64,000 bases of DNA from Eukaryota sp. TZLM1-RC (Eukaryota; Metamonada: BaSk clade). The stretch spans positions 1 to 64,000 of the forward strand of contig JAUPSS010000010.1 of the NCBI GenBank assembly GCA_040285825.1, read 5' to 3'. Each line of letters begins with the position of its first letter. Position 1 is the stretch's first letter. Shown here one piece after another: positions 53,084 to 62,423 of this stretch. The notes beneath the pieces are model-generated. The model did no database searches. It worked only from the letters and a program-made list of their open reading frames with translations, and was not told the origin of the DNA. A program made the translations under genes and the position numbers.

Positions 53084-53100
53084 TTTTTATTAATTTTAAT
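52489..53100 (+). CDS. Family C linker and finger ORF in the chimera
   Basis: Open frame with LSTAKKENPAFANFLIDLKDSSSAVLINQIPQIYGLF, CKCGAGLTLSHLFNC and HDAVRDQIHAMCNSYHI, truncated before the RLE catalytic motif by the junction at 53,083. Confidence 0.6.
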
Positions 53101-53768
53101 TTATTTTCCAAACCACAGTCTGGGAGAGATGGATTTTTTAGATGTTGATTTATAGGTTTTGAATAAAATTAAAATTTTGGTAAAAAAAACCACAGTCTAA
53201 AAGTCAATATCTTCAAAACAAGCTTCCACACCATCAAACCTCACAGCAGCAATGTGTTCGTAATGTGCACTGACAGACATCAAAGCTTTCGAAATCATTT
53301 TAGGAATTGATTTGAAAATAGTAAAAACAATACGATTTAGCCACAAGCAACGATCAAAACGCTTATTCATTCTTCTTTTTACAAGATTTTCAAAATCATC
53401 AATAAAATTCATAGCAGTATTTCCAAGACGACCATATAACGATATAGCAAATGGGCAAATTTGGTAATCTACATGGCGAACATGTTTCAATTCTTTTAAA
53501 GGATTTGCATATTTTTTTCGTTTGTACAATTCGGAGTCATCAAGGGGAGATACTTCGGATTGTGCATTTCTCAAGGCATTTTTCTTGCAAACATCCACTG
53601 TTACAACATCAACAACATTCAAAACATCATCAAACGAGGGCACAACAACATCAGCACGTCGTTTTCCATATTCTGAATCTCTTACGCTTTCATTTATATC
53701 AAGAGACCTCAGCAAAGGTTCTACAAAAGATTCAATATGATAGGAATTACACATTGCATGGATTTGAT
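53084..53768 (-). mobile_element. Family C fragment C10 with native 3' end
   Basis: Minus strand; its 3' UTR contains a 66-bp family A insertion. The ORF 53,754-53,197 is open to the native stop and carries RADVVVPSFDDVLNVVDV. Its 5' end is at the same CNSYHI point where plus-strand C9 ends, giving a hairpin-like C/C junction. Confidence 0.82.
53122..53187 (+). mobile_element. 66-bp family A' tail insertion (A24)
   Basis: GGGAGAGATGGATTTTTTAG to poly(A), the smallest insertion found. TSD AACCACAGTCT at 53,111-53,121 and 53,188-53,198. Tail ATTAAAATTTTGG marks subfamily A', shared with 62,402-63,324. Confidence 0.9.
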
Positions 53769-53962
53769 CTCATCAGTGACTATTTAGTGTCCTTGCAGAG
53801 TGAAATTGGATGCATCTCTCCTCACATATTTTTTTATCTTAATTTTAATTTATTATTAAACTACAGTCTAAAAGTCAATATCTTCAAAACAAGCTTCCAC
53901 ACCATCAAACCTCACAACAGCAATTTCTTCGTAATGTGCACTGACAGACATCAAAGCTTTTT

Positions 53963-55594
53963 GATGAAATTCGAAATCAACTTTCCTCTCTTTTGGATAA
54001 TTTTGAAGAAGAATTGATGGTTCTTTCAGATTTAAATATTGAAAAACATCTTAAATTTTTCTTCCTCAGAATTTGTTATTCAGGGAAATTTACTCATATT
54101 TTACGATCAACATCACCATCTATTTCTCTCGAATTTTGCAGAATTTTTAATGAATTAAGAACAAAATTTTTGGCTAATTTGCTCGATATTGATTCTTCTT
54201 TTTTACGTAGTCATATTTTTTGTAGCACAGAATTGGGTGGCCTGGATTTTCACAAATCAAAATATTTGTGTAAAGCCGCATTCATCGGTGGAGGAAAAAA
54301 TTTCGTCTTTGAATTTTTGAAACGTTTTCCTGAAAACCAGCATTTAATAGAATGTTGTGTTAGTGACTATTTAGTGTCCTTGCAGAGTGAAATTGAATGC
54401 ATCTCTCCTCACATATGGTCCAAATGCTTTCCTGCTGATATTCAAGAAATTCCACCCAGGAGTTTGATTTCCTTGAAATTTGCATATGCTAAATTGCAGA
54501 AAAAGATATTAAAAGTTTTTGAAAACTTGGATTTCACTGTTCGTCTTAGCTTGGCTAAAGAAAAGAATCCCGTTTTTGCAAACTTTTTAATTGACCTTAA
54601 GGAAAGTAGCTCAAGTTGTCTTATTTCCCAGATTCCAAATGTATATGGTCTATTATTAAATGATCATCAATGGAAAACTGCCTTCAGGATGAGGTGTTTT
54701 CTGTGGCCATGTAGTGTGCCAAATGATTTGATTTGTCGTTGTGGTCAGTTCATTAATCTGAATCATTTATTTAATTGCAAATTTAATATTACATATCGCT
54801 CAGTTGTTCACGATGCTGTTAGAGACCAACTATACGCTATGTGCAAAAAGTCATCACATTGAAGCTTTTGTTGAACCACTTGTGCGAAGGTTGTCATCTG
54901 AAAATGAAGATGAAAATACTTTTGGGAAACGCCGTGCTGATTTAATTACCCCTGCGTCTGATGGTGTTATTAAAGTTGTTGATGTTGTTACTGTTGATGT
55001 TTGTAAAGACTCAGCAATTGATTTTTGCTAAAAGAGATGAAACTCCACTTTGCTTTTGCTGAAAAGAGCAAAATCAAAAAGTACAATGAACCCTTATCTC
55101 AGCTAGGACGTGTTGAGTATGTCAAGTATCAGTTGGTTCCATTTGCTGTTTCTCTTTTTGGTAACATTGGAATATCTGGCATTAAATTTCTTAAAGATTT
55201 CAGAAGTTTAATAAAAGAAAGAGCAGGAAAAGAATTTCCAGATGTTCATATAACTGCCTATATGGATGACATATCAATAATTGGTCCAATTGATTCATTG
55301 AGAACAATTGCTGAAATTGTTCAACAGCGCTATTATCAAATTGGTCTTTCTCTAAATACTTCCAAATGTTTATTGATTGGTAGAGAGCCTGCTGATCTCA
55401 TTATTGATGATCAAAGTGTTCCTTTTATCAATTATTTTGAATCAGGATTTCGTTTTTTAGGTTGTTATTTAGGCAATTTTGATGAAATTCGAAATCAACT
55501 TTCCTCTCTTTTGGATAATTTTGAAGAAGAATTGATGGTTCTTTCAGATTTAAATATTGAAAAACATCTTAAATTTTTCTTCCTCAGAATTTGT
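53963..55594 (+). mobile_element. Permuted family D composite (D4)
   Basis: Duplicate of D3 with its own shifts (extra A near 54,846; extra T near 55,024). Open pieces are 53,993-54,862, 54,804-55,031 and 55,025-55,627. Ends at CAGAATTTGT, where a family B tail follows. Confidence 0.83.
53993..54862 (+). CDS. D4 ORF: linker and CCHC finger
   Basis: 289 codons: DNFEEELMVLSDLNIEKHLKFFFLRICYSGKFTHILRS, LGGLDFHKSKYLCKAAFIGGGKNFVFEFLKRFPENQHLIECC, RLSLAKEKNPVFANFL, finger CRCGQFINLNHLFNC and YRSVVHDAVRDQLYAMCK. Stops at an A-run shift immediately before the RLE domain. Confidence 0.65.
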   Translation: MDNFEEELMVLSDLNIEKHLKFFFLRICYSGKFTHILRSTSPSISLEFCRIFNELRTKFLANLLDIDSSFLRSHIFCSTELGGLDFHKSKYLCKAAFIGGGKNFVFEFLKRFPENQHLIECCVSDYLVSLQSEIECISPHIWSKCFPADIQEIPPRSLISLKFAYAKLQKKILKVFENLDFTVRLSLAKEKNPVFANFLIDLKESSSSCLISQIPNVYGLLLNDHQWKTAFRMRCFLWPCSVPNDLICRCGQFINLNHLFNCKFNITYRSVVHDAVRDQLYAMCKKSSH

Positions 55595-55775
55595 ACTGGT
55601 TATATTTTTATTCAACAACAAATATGAAATACACAATTAAAACTCCACATCCTCAAAACCTGCCTCCCCTACATCAAAACAATTAATTGCTAAAGATTCA
55701 GAAAATTTCCCAAAAGAAGATAGTGAATCAGAAATTAGTTTTACCATTCCCTTAAAAATAGAAAATACAATCCTC
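55595..55775 (-). mobile_element. Family B 3' tail (B7)
   Basis: Minus strand, the last ~55 codons of family B (FSIFKGMVKLISDSLSSFGKFSESLAINCFDVGEAGFEDVEF) and 3' UTR. A 10-bp stretch of unknown origin (ACTGGTTATA) separates it from D4. No convincing TSD. Confidence 0.75.
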
Positions 55776-56595
55776 AATAACAACCTAAAAAACGAAATCC
55801 TGATTCAAAATAATTGATAAAAGGAACACTTTGATCATCAATAATGAGATCAGCAGGCTCTCTACCAATCAATAAACATTTGGAAATATTTAGAGAAAGA
55901 CCAATTTGATAATAGCGCTGTTGAACAATTTCAGCAATTGTTCTCAATGAATCAATTGGACCAATTATTGATATGTCATCCATATAAGCAGTTATATGAA
56001 CATCTGGAAATTCTTGTTTTAATTCACACATCAAAGGATGGATAGCAAGGCAGAAAAAGAAAGGACCTAATGAATCACCTTGTTTGACACCAGATGATGA
56101 TATTAGATTGAATTCCTCATAAACAAGAGTCGACTGTGAGCCATAAAAATTGTAAAAGAACGACTCAGCTTCTGGAAAATGAGTTTGAAGCAAGGGCAAG
56201 ATGGACGACCTCTTCACTGCATTGAAAGCGTTTTTAAAATCTAAATTAAAAATATAATTCGAAGTATTTGAATTAAAAAAGACATCAGAAGAGAGTGCTG
56301 CAGAAGATGCACCATCAACTGTTTTAATTCCAAATTGGAAAGGACTAAAAAAATCTTTAGCTTTTTTACCAATCCTGCCAAACACAGCTGAAGCAAGAAT
56401 ACGAGACAAAGATTCACCAATTGCAATAGGCCTTATTTTTGATTCATTCTTTTTTAAAGCAATTAAGCGTGAACTTGTCATTTCAGATGGAAGCTTGATT
56501 TTTAATGTTAAAATTTTGTTGAAAAAGAAAACCAAATCATCAATGCATTCAGGACATTGGTTTATCGTGGATTTTAACATGTCAAAAGTGATCAT
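55774..56595 (-). CDS. Family D RT core ORF (D5)
   Basis: 273 codons with all palm motifs: SRLIALKK, RPIAIGESLSRILAS, FQFGIKTVDGASSAALSSD, motif A YIFNLDFKNAFNAVKRSS, motif B SSGVKQGDSLGPFFFCLAIHPL, motif C ITAYMDDISIIG, motif D IGLSLNISKCLLIG and FRFLGCY (start of E). The most complete RT palm in one frame in the window. Motif B has Ser for Pro in QGDPLGP (QGDSLGP). Confidence 0.78.
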   Translation of the reverse strand: MITFDMLKSTINQCPECIDDLVFFFNKILTLKIKLPSEMTSSRLIALKKNESKIRPIAIGESLSRILASAVFGRIGKKAKDFFSPFQFGIKTVDGASSAALSSDVFFNSNTSNYIFNLDFKNAFNAVKRSSILPLLQTHFPEAESFFYNFYGSQSTLVYEEFNLISSSGVKQGDSLGPFFFCLAIHPLMCELKQEFPDVHITAYMDDISIIGPIDSLRTIAEIVQQRYYQIGLSLNISKCLLIGREPADLIIDDQSVPFINYFESGFRFLGCY

Positions 56596-57365
56596 TGATG
56601 GACCAGGCGCTTTTCCAGATGGTAAACCTTTTGGGGACGAGAACCTGATTTTTGTTCAAGGAAGAATTTCCAAATAGAAAAAACATCCCATTCTCCTTTT
56701 TTCAAAGCAAGACTGAATGTTCTAAACGCAACAGAAAAGGAAACGGAAGCCTTGGGACTGAGAACATTCGGAATCTTACATGGAGGCCGTAGTGTATCAA
56801 GCGAGGAGCAAACATGGCATACATATAAATTATTTTTTAAAATATATCTTTCAGCTTTTTCATTACAAATAGCACAATTATCAATTTGACTTGCTTCAAG
56901 GGGAATATCTAACATCACTGCATCATTGTCTTCTGCAGTGCACTCATGTTTGGGAGGTAAATTAAATTCTAAATTATTTAATTCAGCAGCAGCGGCAGTT
57001 ACAGAATAAGAAGTAGATGGATTTTGATAATTTTCACACTTTTTAGAATTTTTTTTATGACCAAGTTGATGACAGGATGAGCAACGGGGAACATTTTTTA
57101 AGAGTTTTGTGTTTTTAGCGGCACACTGATCATTTTTTGAATTTGAATTTGTTTGAGAAGAATTTCGAGCATAGCTTGGAGGGTGGGGAGAGTGGAGGAG
57201 TGAAGGGGATGAGCTTGATCTGACGGGTAGAACCTTCACTTGGGCATTCCAATCAGTATCGGAGTCACTATCGGTCACTGGCATTGTTTTGGCAAAGACA
57301 CAGTACAACTTTGACGCCGACACAGAAAGTGAAATATGAGAGGCTTGACCAAGGGAGGGAGAAAA
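55776..57365 (-). mobile_element. C/D chimeric element with complete 5' end (D5)
   Basis: Minus strand. The leader (TCTCCCTCCCTTGGTC) is at about 57,365 and the ATG complement at 57,282-57,284 (MPVTDSDSDTDWNAQ). The N-terminal third is nearly identical to family C copy C2. At about 56,625 it switches at CCAAAAGGTTT to a family D RT (GKAPGPSMITFDMLKS), skipping about 300 nt. It ends at FRFLGCY next to B7; no finger or RLE. Confidence 0.82.
56592..57284 (-). CDS. Family C-type N-terminal ORF with zinc fingers (D5)
   Basis: Start MPVTDSDSDTDWNAQVKVLPVR (57,284), a Ser/Pro-rich stretch, the knuckle CSSCHQLGHKKNSKKC (CX2CX4HX6C as read), an Ala-run, then CAICNEKAERYILKNNLYVCHVC (CX2CX16CX2C) and the conserved TLRPPCKIPN..FRTFSLALKKGEWDVFSIWKFF. 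It shifts out of frame at the chimeric junction (about 56,625). The frame is also open upstream to 57,392, but 57,284 matches the start used in A and C. Confidence 0.72.
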   Translation of the reverse strand: MPVTDSDSDTDWNAQVKVLPVRSSSSPSLLHSPHPPSYARNSSQTNSNSKNDQCAAKNTKLLKNVPRCSSCHQLGHKKNSKKCENYQNPSTSYSVTAAAAELNNLEFNLPPKHECTAEDNDAVMLDIPLEASQIDNCAICNEKAERYILKNNLYVCHVCSSLDTLRPPCKIPNVLSPKASVSFSVAFRTFSLALKKGEWDVFSIWKFFLEQKSGSRPQKVYHLEKRLVHQ

Positions 57366-57373
57366 AAATAAAA

Positions 57374-60187
57374 ATAAAACTTTAAATATCATTAAGCAAA
57401 AATACCCTTCTATAAAAATAGTTGCTTATATGGATGATATATCCTTGATTGGTTCATTTAATTTACTAGAATTGGTTGCTCAAGAAATTGCCGATTCATA
57501 TGAAAATATTGGGCTTTATCTTAATGCGAACAAATGCCTTCTGATTGGCTCTTCTGCTCAAGATCTTGTGATAAACGATTCTATTGTCCCTTTTACTAAT
57601 TATAGTAGTGATGCTTTTAAGTTCCTTGGTTGTTGGTTAGGAAACGTGCCTCAAATTCAGAATGAATTGCAAGTTATTTTGGAAAAAATGAAAATTGAAC
57701 TTGATTCAATTTCTTCTTTAGATATAGAAAAACATATTAAATTTTTCATGCTTAAAATTTGCTACACTGGGAGAATAACCCACATTTTGAGATCTTGTGC
57801 TCCTTCCATAGCATTAGATTTTTGTCGTTCATTTAATTCATTGAGAACAGAATTTTTTGCTGATTTATTGGATGTAGAACCAGGAATGTTGAAAAGTCAC
57901 TTATTTTCTTCAGCAAATTTGGGTGGTATTGGATTTACTAAATCTTCAATTTTGGGTCAATCAGCATTCTTGGGTGGTGGCAAAAATTTTATTTATGAAT
58001 TTTCTCGTAGATTTCCTGATGATTCTCATCTGTTAGTTCCCAATTGCAGTCCTTATTTGTACCAAATGTTTTCCTCAATCAATTCAAGAAATTCCAAACC
58101 GATCTCTTATGATAAACGATTCTATTGTCCCTTTTACTAATTATAGTAGTGATGCTTTTAAGTTCCTTGGTTGTTGGTTAGGAAACGTGCCTCAAATTCA
58201 GAATGAATTGCAAGTTATTTTGGAAAAAATGAAAATTGAACTTGATTCAATTTCTTCTTTAGATTAGAAAAGCATATTAAATTTTTCATGCTTAAAATTT
58301 GCTACACTGGGAGAATAACCCACATTTTGAGATCTTGTGCTCCTTCCATAGCATTAGATTTTTGTCGTTCATTTAATTCATTGAGAACAGAATTTTTTGC
58401 TGATTTATTGGATGTAGAACCAGGATTGTTGAAAAGTCACTTATTTTCTTCAGCAAATTTGGGTGGTATTGGATTTACTAAATCTTCAATTTTGTGTCAA
58501 TCAGCATTCTTGGGTGGTGGCAAAAATTTTATTTATGAATTTTCTCGTAGATTTCCTGATGATTCTCATCTGTTAGTTCCCAATTGCAGTCCATAATTGT
58601 ACCAAATGTTTTCCTCAATCAATTCAAGAAATTCCAAACCGATCTCTTATGATAAACGATTCTATTGTCCCTTTTACTAATTATAGTAGTGATGCTTTTA
58701 AGTTCCTTGGTTGTTGGTTTTTTTTAAATTAAATTTTAATTTATAAAAAAATAAAGGTTGTTATAAAGGTTGTTGGTTAGGAAACGTGCCTCAAATTCAG
58801 AATGAATTGCAAGTTATTTTGGAAAAAATGAAAATTGAACTTGATTCAATTTCTTCTTTAGATATAGAAAAACATATTAAATTTTTCATGCTTAAAATTT
58901 GCTACACTGGGAGAATAACCCACATTTTGAGATCTTGTGCTCCTTCCATAGCATTAGATTTTTGTCGTTCATTTAATTCATTGAGAACAGAATTTTTTGC
59001 TGATTTATTGGATGTAGAACCAGGAATGTTGAAAAGTCACTTATTTTCTTCAGCAAATTTGGGTGGTATTGGATTTACTAAATCTTCAATTTTGTGTCAA
59101 TCAGCATTCTTGGGTGGTGGCAAAAATTTTATTTATGAATTTTCTCGTAGATTTCCTGATGATTCTCATCTGTTAGTTCCCAATTGCAGTCCTTATTTGT
59201 ACCAAATGTTTTCCTCAATCAATTCAAGAAATTCCAAACCGATCTCTTATGATAAACGATTCTATTGTCCCTTTTACTAATTATAGTAGTGATGCTTTTA
59301 AGTTCCTTGGTTGTTGGTTAGGAAACGTGCCTCAAATTCAGAATGAATTGCAAGTTATTTTGGAAAAAATGAAAATTGAACTTGATTCAATTTCTTCTTT
59401 AGATTAGAAAAGCATATTAAATTTTTCATGCTTAAAATTTGCTACACTGGGAGAATAACCCACATTTTGAGATCTTGTGCTCCTTCCATAGCATTAGATT
59501 TTTGTCGTTCATTTAATTCATTGAGAACAGAATTTTTTGCTGATTTATTGGATGTAGAACCTGGATTGTTGAAAAGTCACTTATTTTCTTCAGCATATTT
59601 GGGTGGTATTGGATTTACTAAATCTTCAATTTTGTGTCAATCAGCATTCTTGGGTGGTGGCAAAAATTTTATTTATGAATTTTCTCGTAGATTTCCTGAT
59701 GATTCTCATCTGTTAGTTCCCAATTGCAGTCCTTAATTGTACCAAATGTTTTCCTCAATCAATTCAAGAAATTCCAAACCGATCTCTTATGATAAACGAT
59801 TCTATTGTCCCTTTTACTAATTATAGTAGTGATGCTTTTAAGTTCCTTGGTTGTTGGTTTTTTTTAAATTAAATTTTAATTTATAAAAAAATAAAGGTTG
59901 TTATAAAGGTTGTTGGTTAGGAAACGTGCCTCAAATTCAGAATGAATTGCAAGTTATTTTGGAAAAATGAAAATTGAACTTGATTCAATTTCTTCTTTAG
60001 ATATAGAAAAGCATATTAAATCTTTCATGCTTAAAATTTGCTACACTGGGAGAATAACCCACATTTTGAGATCTTGTGCCTTTCCATAGCATTAGATTTT
60101 TGTCGTTCATTTAATTCATTGAGAACAGAATTTTTTGCTGATTTATTGGATGTAGAACCAGGATTGTTGAAAAGTCACTTAGTTTTT
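57374..60187 (+). mobile_element. Family A copy A25, internally amplified
   Basis: Plus strand, 5'-truncated at TLNIIKQKYPSIKIVAYMDD. From about 57,570 it contains tandem repeats of the RT motif D to linker region. It is interrupted at CACTTA (60,176-60,181) by family F and continues at 61,390. The first unit is open 57,430-58,140 with intact YMDD. Confidence 0.85.
57570..59860 (+). repeat. Tandem array, 0.54-kb monomers in a 1.14-kb higher-order unit
   Basis: GATAAACGATTCTATTGTCCC recurs near 57,570, 58,110, 58,650, 59,250 and 59,790. Spacings are about 540, 540, 600 and 540. Every second monomer carries the same marks: TAG in GATTAGAAAAGC (58,262; 59,402), and a 60-bp A/T insert (TTTTTTAAATTAAATTTT..GGTTGTTATAAAGG at 58,720-58,780 and 59,860-59,920). 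Monomer junctions show a deletion between PYLY and QMF and a back-jump after CCGATCTCT. This is a satellite-like organisation derived from LINE coding sequence. Confidence 0.88.
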
Positions 60188-60192
60188 TTAGA

Positions 60193-61389
60193 CGACTTTT
60201 TATTTATTTAAACAGATATGTTAAAAACTAAAAATCTATTTCCTCAAACTCCACATCTACCATTGAAAATTTACCTTCAACCTTTTCTTCATAATATCTT
60301 CCTAGTGATAACAACGAGCTAGAAACAAGGCTATGCATCCCCTTAAAAATGGAAAATACAATTCTATTTTGCCAAAAGGTTCGGTCAAATATTCTTCCAG
60401 TTCTATTTTTGACAATAGTAGAGAAATCATCTAGAAATGATAAAGCGGTTTTACCCAAGGTTCCAAATAAAGAAAAAGCAAAAGGACAAAGAAGGTATTG
60501 AGTATGTGAGTTGGAATTCAGATTATTGATTTTTTCCGTGTACTTGATAATTTTCGCTTCTTCAGCTCTACGTAAAGGTGAATTATAAGATTGTGCCAGT
60601 TTTTCATTTGAGCTGTTTGATACATCAGTAGATCTGACATCAATAATAATCATTGATCCATCAAGACCGGGAACTAGCACATCACCACGGCTGTCACCAA
60701 AAGAATTTTTGTCAGATTCATCAGCCAGATTTGAAAGCAAAGGTTCTAAAAAAGATTCAATCCGGTAGGACTTAAACATACAATAGAGCTGATCACGAAC
60801 TGCATCATGCACTTTTGATCTAAAAGTAATAAATCGATTACAATTAAATAAATGGGTTGGAGTGACAGACTTTCCACATTTGCAAATTAATCCATGAGGA
60901 AGATTATCAGGCCAAATAAAAGATCGAAGACGCATAGATAACAAAAAGCAAGGGTCATTGAGAAACAAACCATAAACTCTTGGTACTTGATTAATCAAAC
61001 AAGAGGCAGAACTATCACAAACATCCAGTAAAAAATTTGCAAAAGCGGGATTTTTTTTCTTGGCCATGCCAAGACGTACTTCATAATCCAAGCCTTCAAT
61101 TATTACTGTCAGTTTTTGTTTAAGCTTCTTCACACAATACCTTAAATTAACTAAATTTCGTGGAGGAATTTCTTGAACTGAGTCGGGAAAGCATTGACAC
61201 CAAATTTCTGGTGCAATTTTATTAATAGCAACATCAAGGTCATACAAATATTTTGAAAATGATGGACTAAGCAAATGAATATCTTCAGGGAAAAGATTAA
61301 GAAATTGAAAAATAAAAACACTAATTTTCACAAAACACTTATTTTTTTATTTATTTTTTTATTTTATTTTTTTTTATGTTTTTTTTAAA
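60193..61389 (-). mobile_element. Family F insertion in A25/A26
   Basis: Minus strand. The poly(A) complement (T7) is at about 60,193, the 3' UTR contains AATAAATAAA, and the ORF is 61,331-60,228. The left side is T-rich low complexity (61,345-61,388). CACTTA at 60,176-60,181 and 61,390-61,395 could be a short TSD. The only family F copy in the window. Confidence 0.78.
60228..61331 (-). CDS. Intact family F C-terminal ORF: finger and RLE
   Basis: 367 codons to a native-type stop (FSMVDVEFEEIDF). FPEDIHLLSPSFSKYLYDL, GLAKKK-like GMAKKKNPAFANFLLDVCDSSASCLINQVPRVYGLF, SMRLRSFIWPDNLPHGLICKCGKSVTPTHLFNC (CX1CX7HX3C at about residues 151-165), FRSKVHDAVRDQLYCM, SRGDVLVPGLDGSMIIIDVRSTDVS (RGD-x13-D, about residues 215-236) and RTFWQNRIVFSIFKGM. 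Unbroken, with no homopolymer lesions, so comparatively young or under selection until recently. The first ~10 residues are junction sequence. Confidence 0.75.
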   Translation of the reverse strand: MKISVFIFQFLNLFPEDIHLLSPSFSKYLYDLDVAINKIAPEIWCQCFPDSVQEIPPRNLVNLRYCVKKLKQKLTVIIEGLDYEVRLGMAKKKNPAFANFLLDVCDSSASCLINQVPRVYGLFLNDPCFLLSMRLRSFIWPDNLPHGLICKCGKSVTPTHLFNCNRFITFRSKVHDAVRDQLYCMFKSYRIESFLEPLLSNLADESDKNSFGDSRGDVLVPGLDGSMIIIDVRSTDVSNSSNEKLAQSYNSPLRRAEEAKIIKYTEKINNLNSNSHTQYLLCPFAFSLFGTLGKTALSFLDDFSTIVKNRTGRIFDRTFWQNRIVFSIFKGMHSLVSSSLLSLGRYYEEKVEGKFSMVDVEFEEIDF

Positions 61390-61994
61390 CACTTATTTTC
61401 TTCAGCAAATTTGGGTGGTATTGGATTTACTAAATCTTCAATTTTGTGTCAATCAGCATTCTTGGGTGGTGGCAAAAATTTTATTTATGAATTTTCTCGT
61501 AGATTTCCTGATGATTCTCATCTGTTAGCTCCCAATTGCAGTCCTTATTTGTATGAGTTATCTTGTGAACTTGAAAAATTGCCGCCACAAATTTGGACCA
61601 AATGTTTTCCTCAATCAATTCAAGAAATTCCAAATCGATCTCTTTTTAATTTACAGTTTCCTGTAAAAAGCTTCAACAAAAATTGTCAAAGATTTTTGAA
61701 AGCTTGGATTTTGATGTTAGACTTGGCTTGGCCAAGAAAAAGAATCCCGCTTTTGCAAATCTTTTACAAGATATGTGTGACAGTACTTCTTCTGCCTTAG
61801 TAACAACAATTCCCCAAGTTTATGGTACTCTCTTAACTGATTCTGCTTGGACTCTGAATATGAGATTTCGTTCCTTTATTTGGCCTGATAATTTACCTCA
61901 TAATTTAATTTGTAAATGTTCTCGAGAAATTACAATTACTCATTTGTTAAATTGTAAACATTTTATTACTTTTAGAAGCAAGGTTCATGATGTT
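61390..61994 (+). mobile_element. Family A copy A26, continuation of A25
   Basis: Plus strand, LFSSANLGGIGFTKSS to FRSKVHD. It then fuses to family D at about 61,994 (CATGATG/TTCATGTTGCTATCC) with no poly(A). Broken by one shift near 61,662 (QFPVKSF). Confidence 0.8.
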
Positions 61995-62423
61995 CATGTT
62001 GCTATCCATCCTTTAATGTGTGAATTAAAACAAGAATTTCCAGATGTTCATATAACTGCTTATATGGATGACATATCAATAATTGGTCCAATTGATTCAT
62101 TGAGAACAATTGCTGAAATTGTTCAACAGCGCTATTATCAAATTGGTCTTTCTCTAAATATTTCCAAATGTTTATTGATTGGTAGAGAGCCTGCTGATCT
62201 CATTATTGATGATCAAAGTGTTCCTTTTATCAAATATTTTGAATCAGGATTTCGTTTTTTAGGTTGTTATTTAGGCAATTTTGATGAAATTCGAAATCAA
62301 CTTTCCTCTCTTTTGGATAACTTTGAAGAAGAATTGATGGTTCTTTCAGATTTAAATATTGAAAAACATCTTAAATTTTTCTTCCTCAGAATTTGTTATT
62401 CTAAAATTGTCAAAGATTTTTGA
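61683..62423 (+). CDS. A-D fusion ORF: finger of A joined to RT of D
   Basis: SKIFESLDFDVRLGLAKKKNPAFANLLQDM, CKCSREITITHLLNC and FRSKVHD from family A, joined in frame to the D RT motif C (AYMDDIS) and D (ISKCLLIG). Like the permuted D ORFs, C-terminal domains precede RT motifs. Terminated shortly after the A27 junction. Confidence 0.6.
   Translation: MSKIFESLDFDVRLGLAKKKNPAFANLLQDMCDSTSSALVTTIPQVYGTLLTDSAWTLNMRFRSFIWPDNLPHNLICKCSREITITHLLNCKHFITFRSKVHDVHVAIHPLMCELKQEFPDVHITAYMDDISIIGPIDSLRTIAEIVQQRYYQIGLSLNISKCLLIGREPADLIIDDQSVPFIKYFESGFRFLGCYLGNFDEIRNQLSSLLDNFEEELMVLSDLNIEKHLKFFFLRICYSKIVKDF
61995..62401 (+). mobile_element. Family D copy D6, left part
   Basis: AIHPLMCELKQEFPDVHITAYMDDIS to FFFLRICYS, interrupted by A27 at the TSD AGAATTTGTTATTC (62,388-62,401; 63,325-63,338). 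It is in frame with A26, forming an ORF at 61,683-62,423 (246 codons). Confidence 0.82.

Larger units (their letters stand above)
53280..55594. repeat. 2.3-kb segmental duplication, copy 2
   Basis: Second copy of 49,893-52,207, containing minus C (to 53,768), D snippet (53,769-53,830), inverted C tail (53,831-53,962) and permuted D4 (53,963-55,594). Confidence 0.85.

Noticed and set aside
61332-61389. T-rich tract as a promoter or origin
   Set aside because: Low-complexity sequence at a retrotransposon junction; no motif beyond T-runs.
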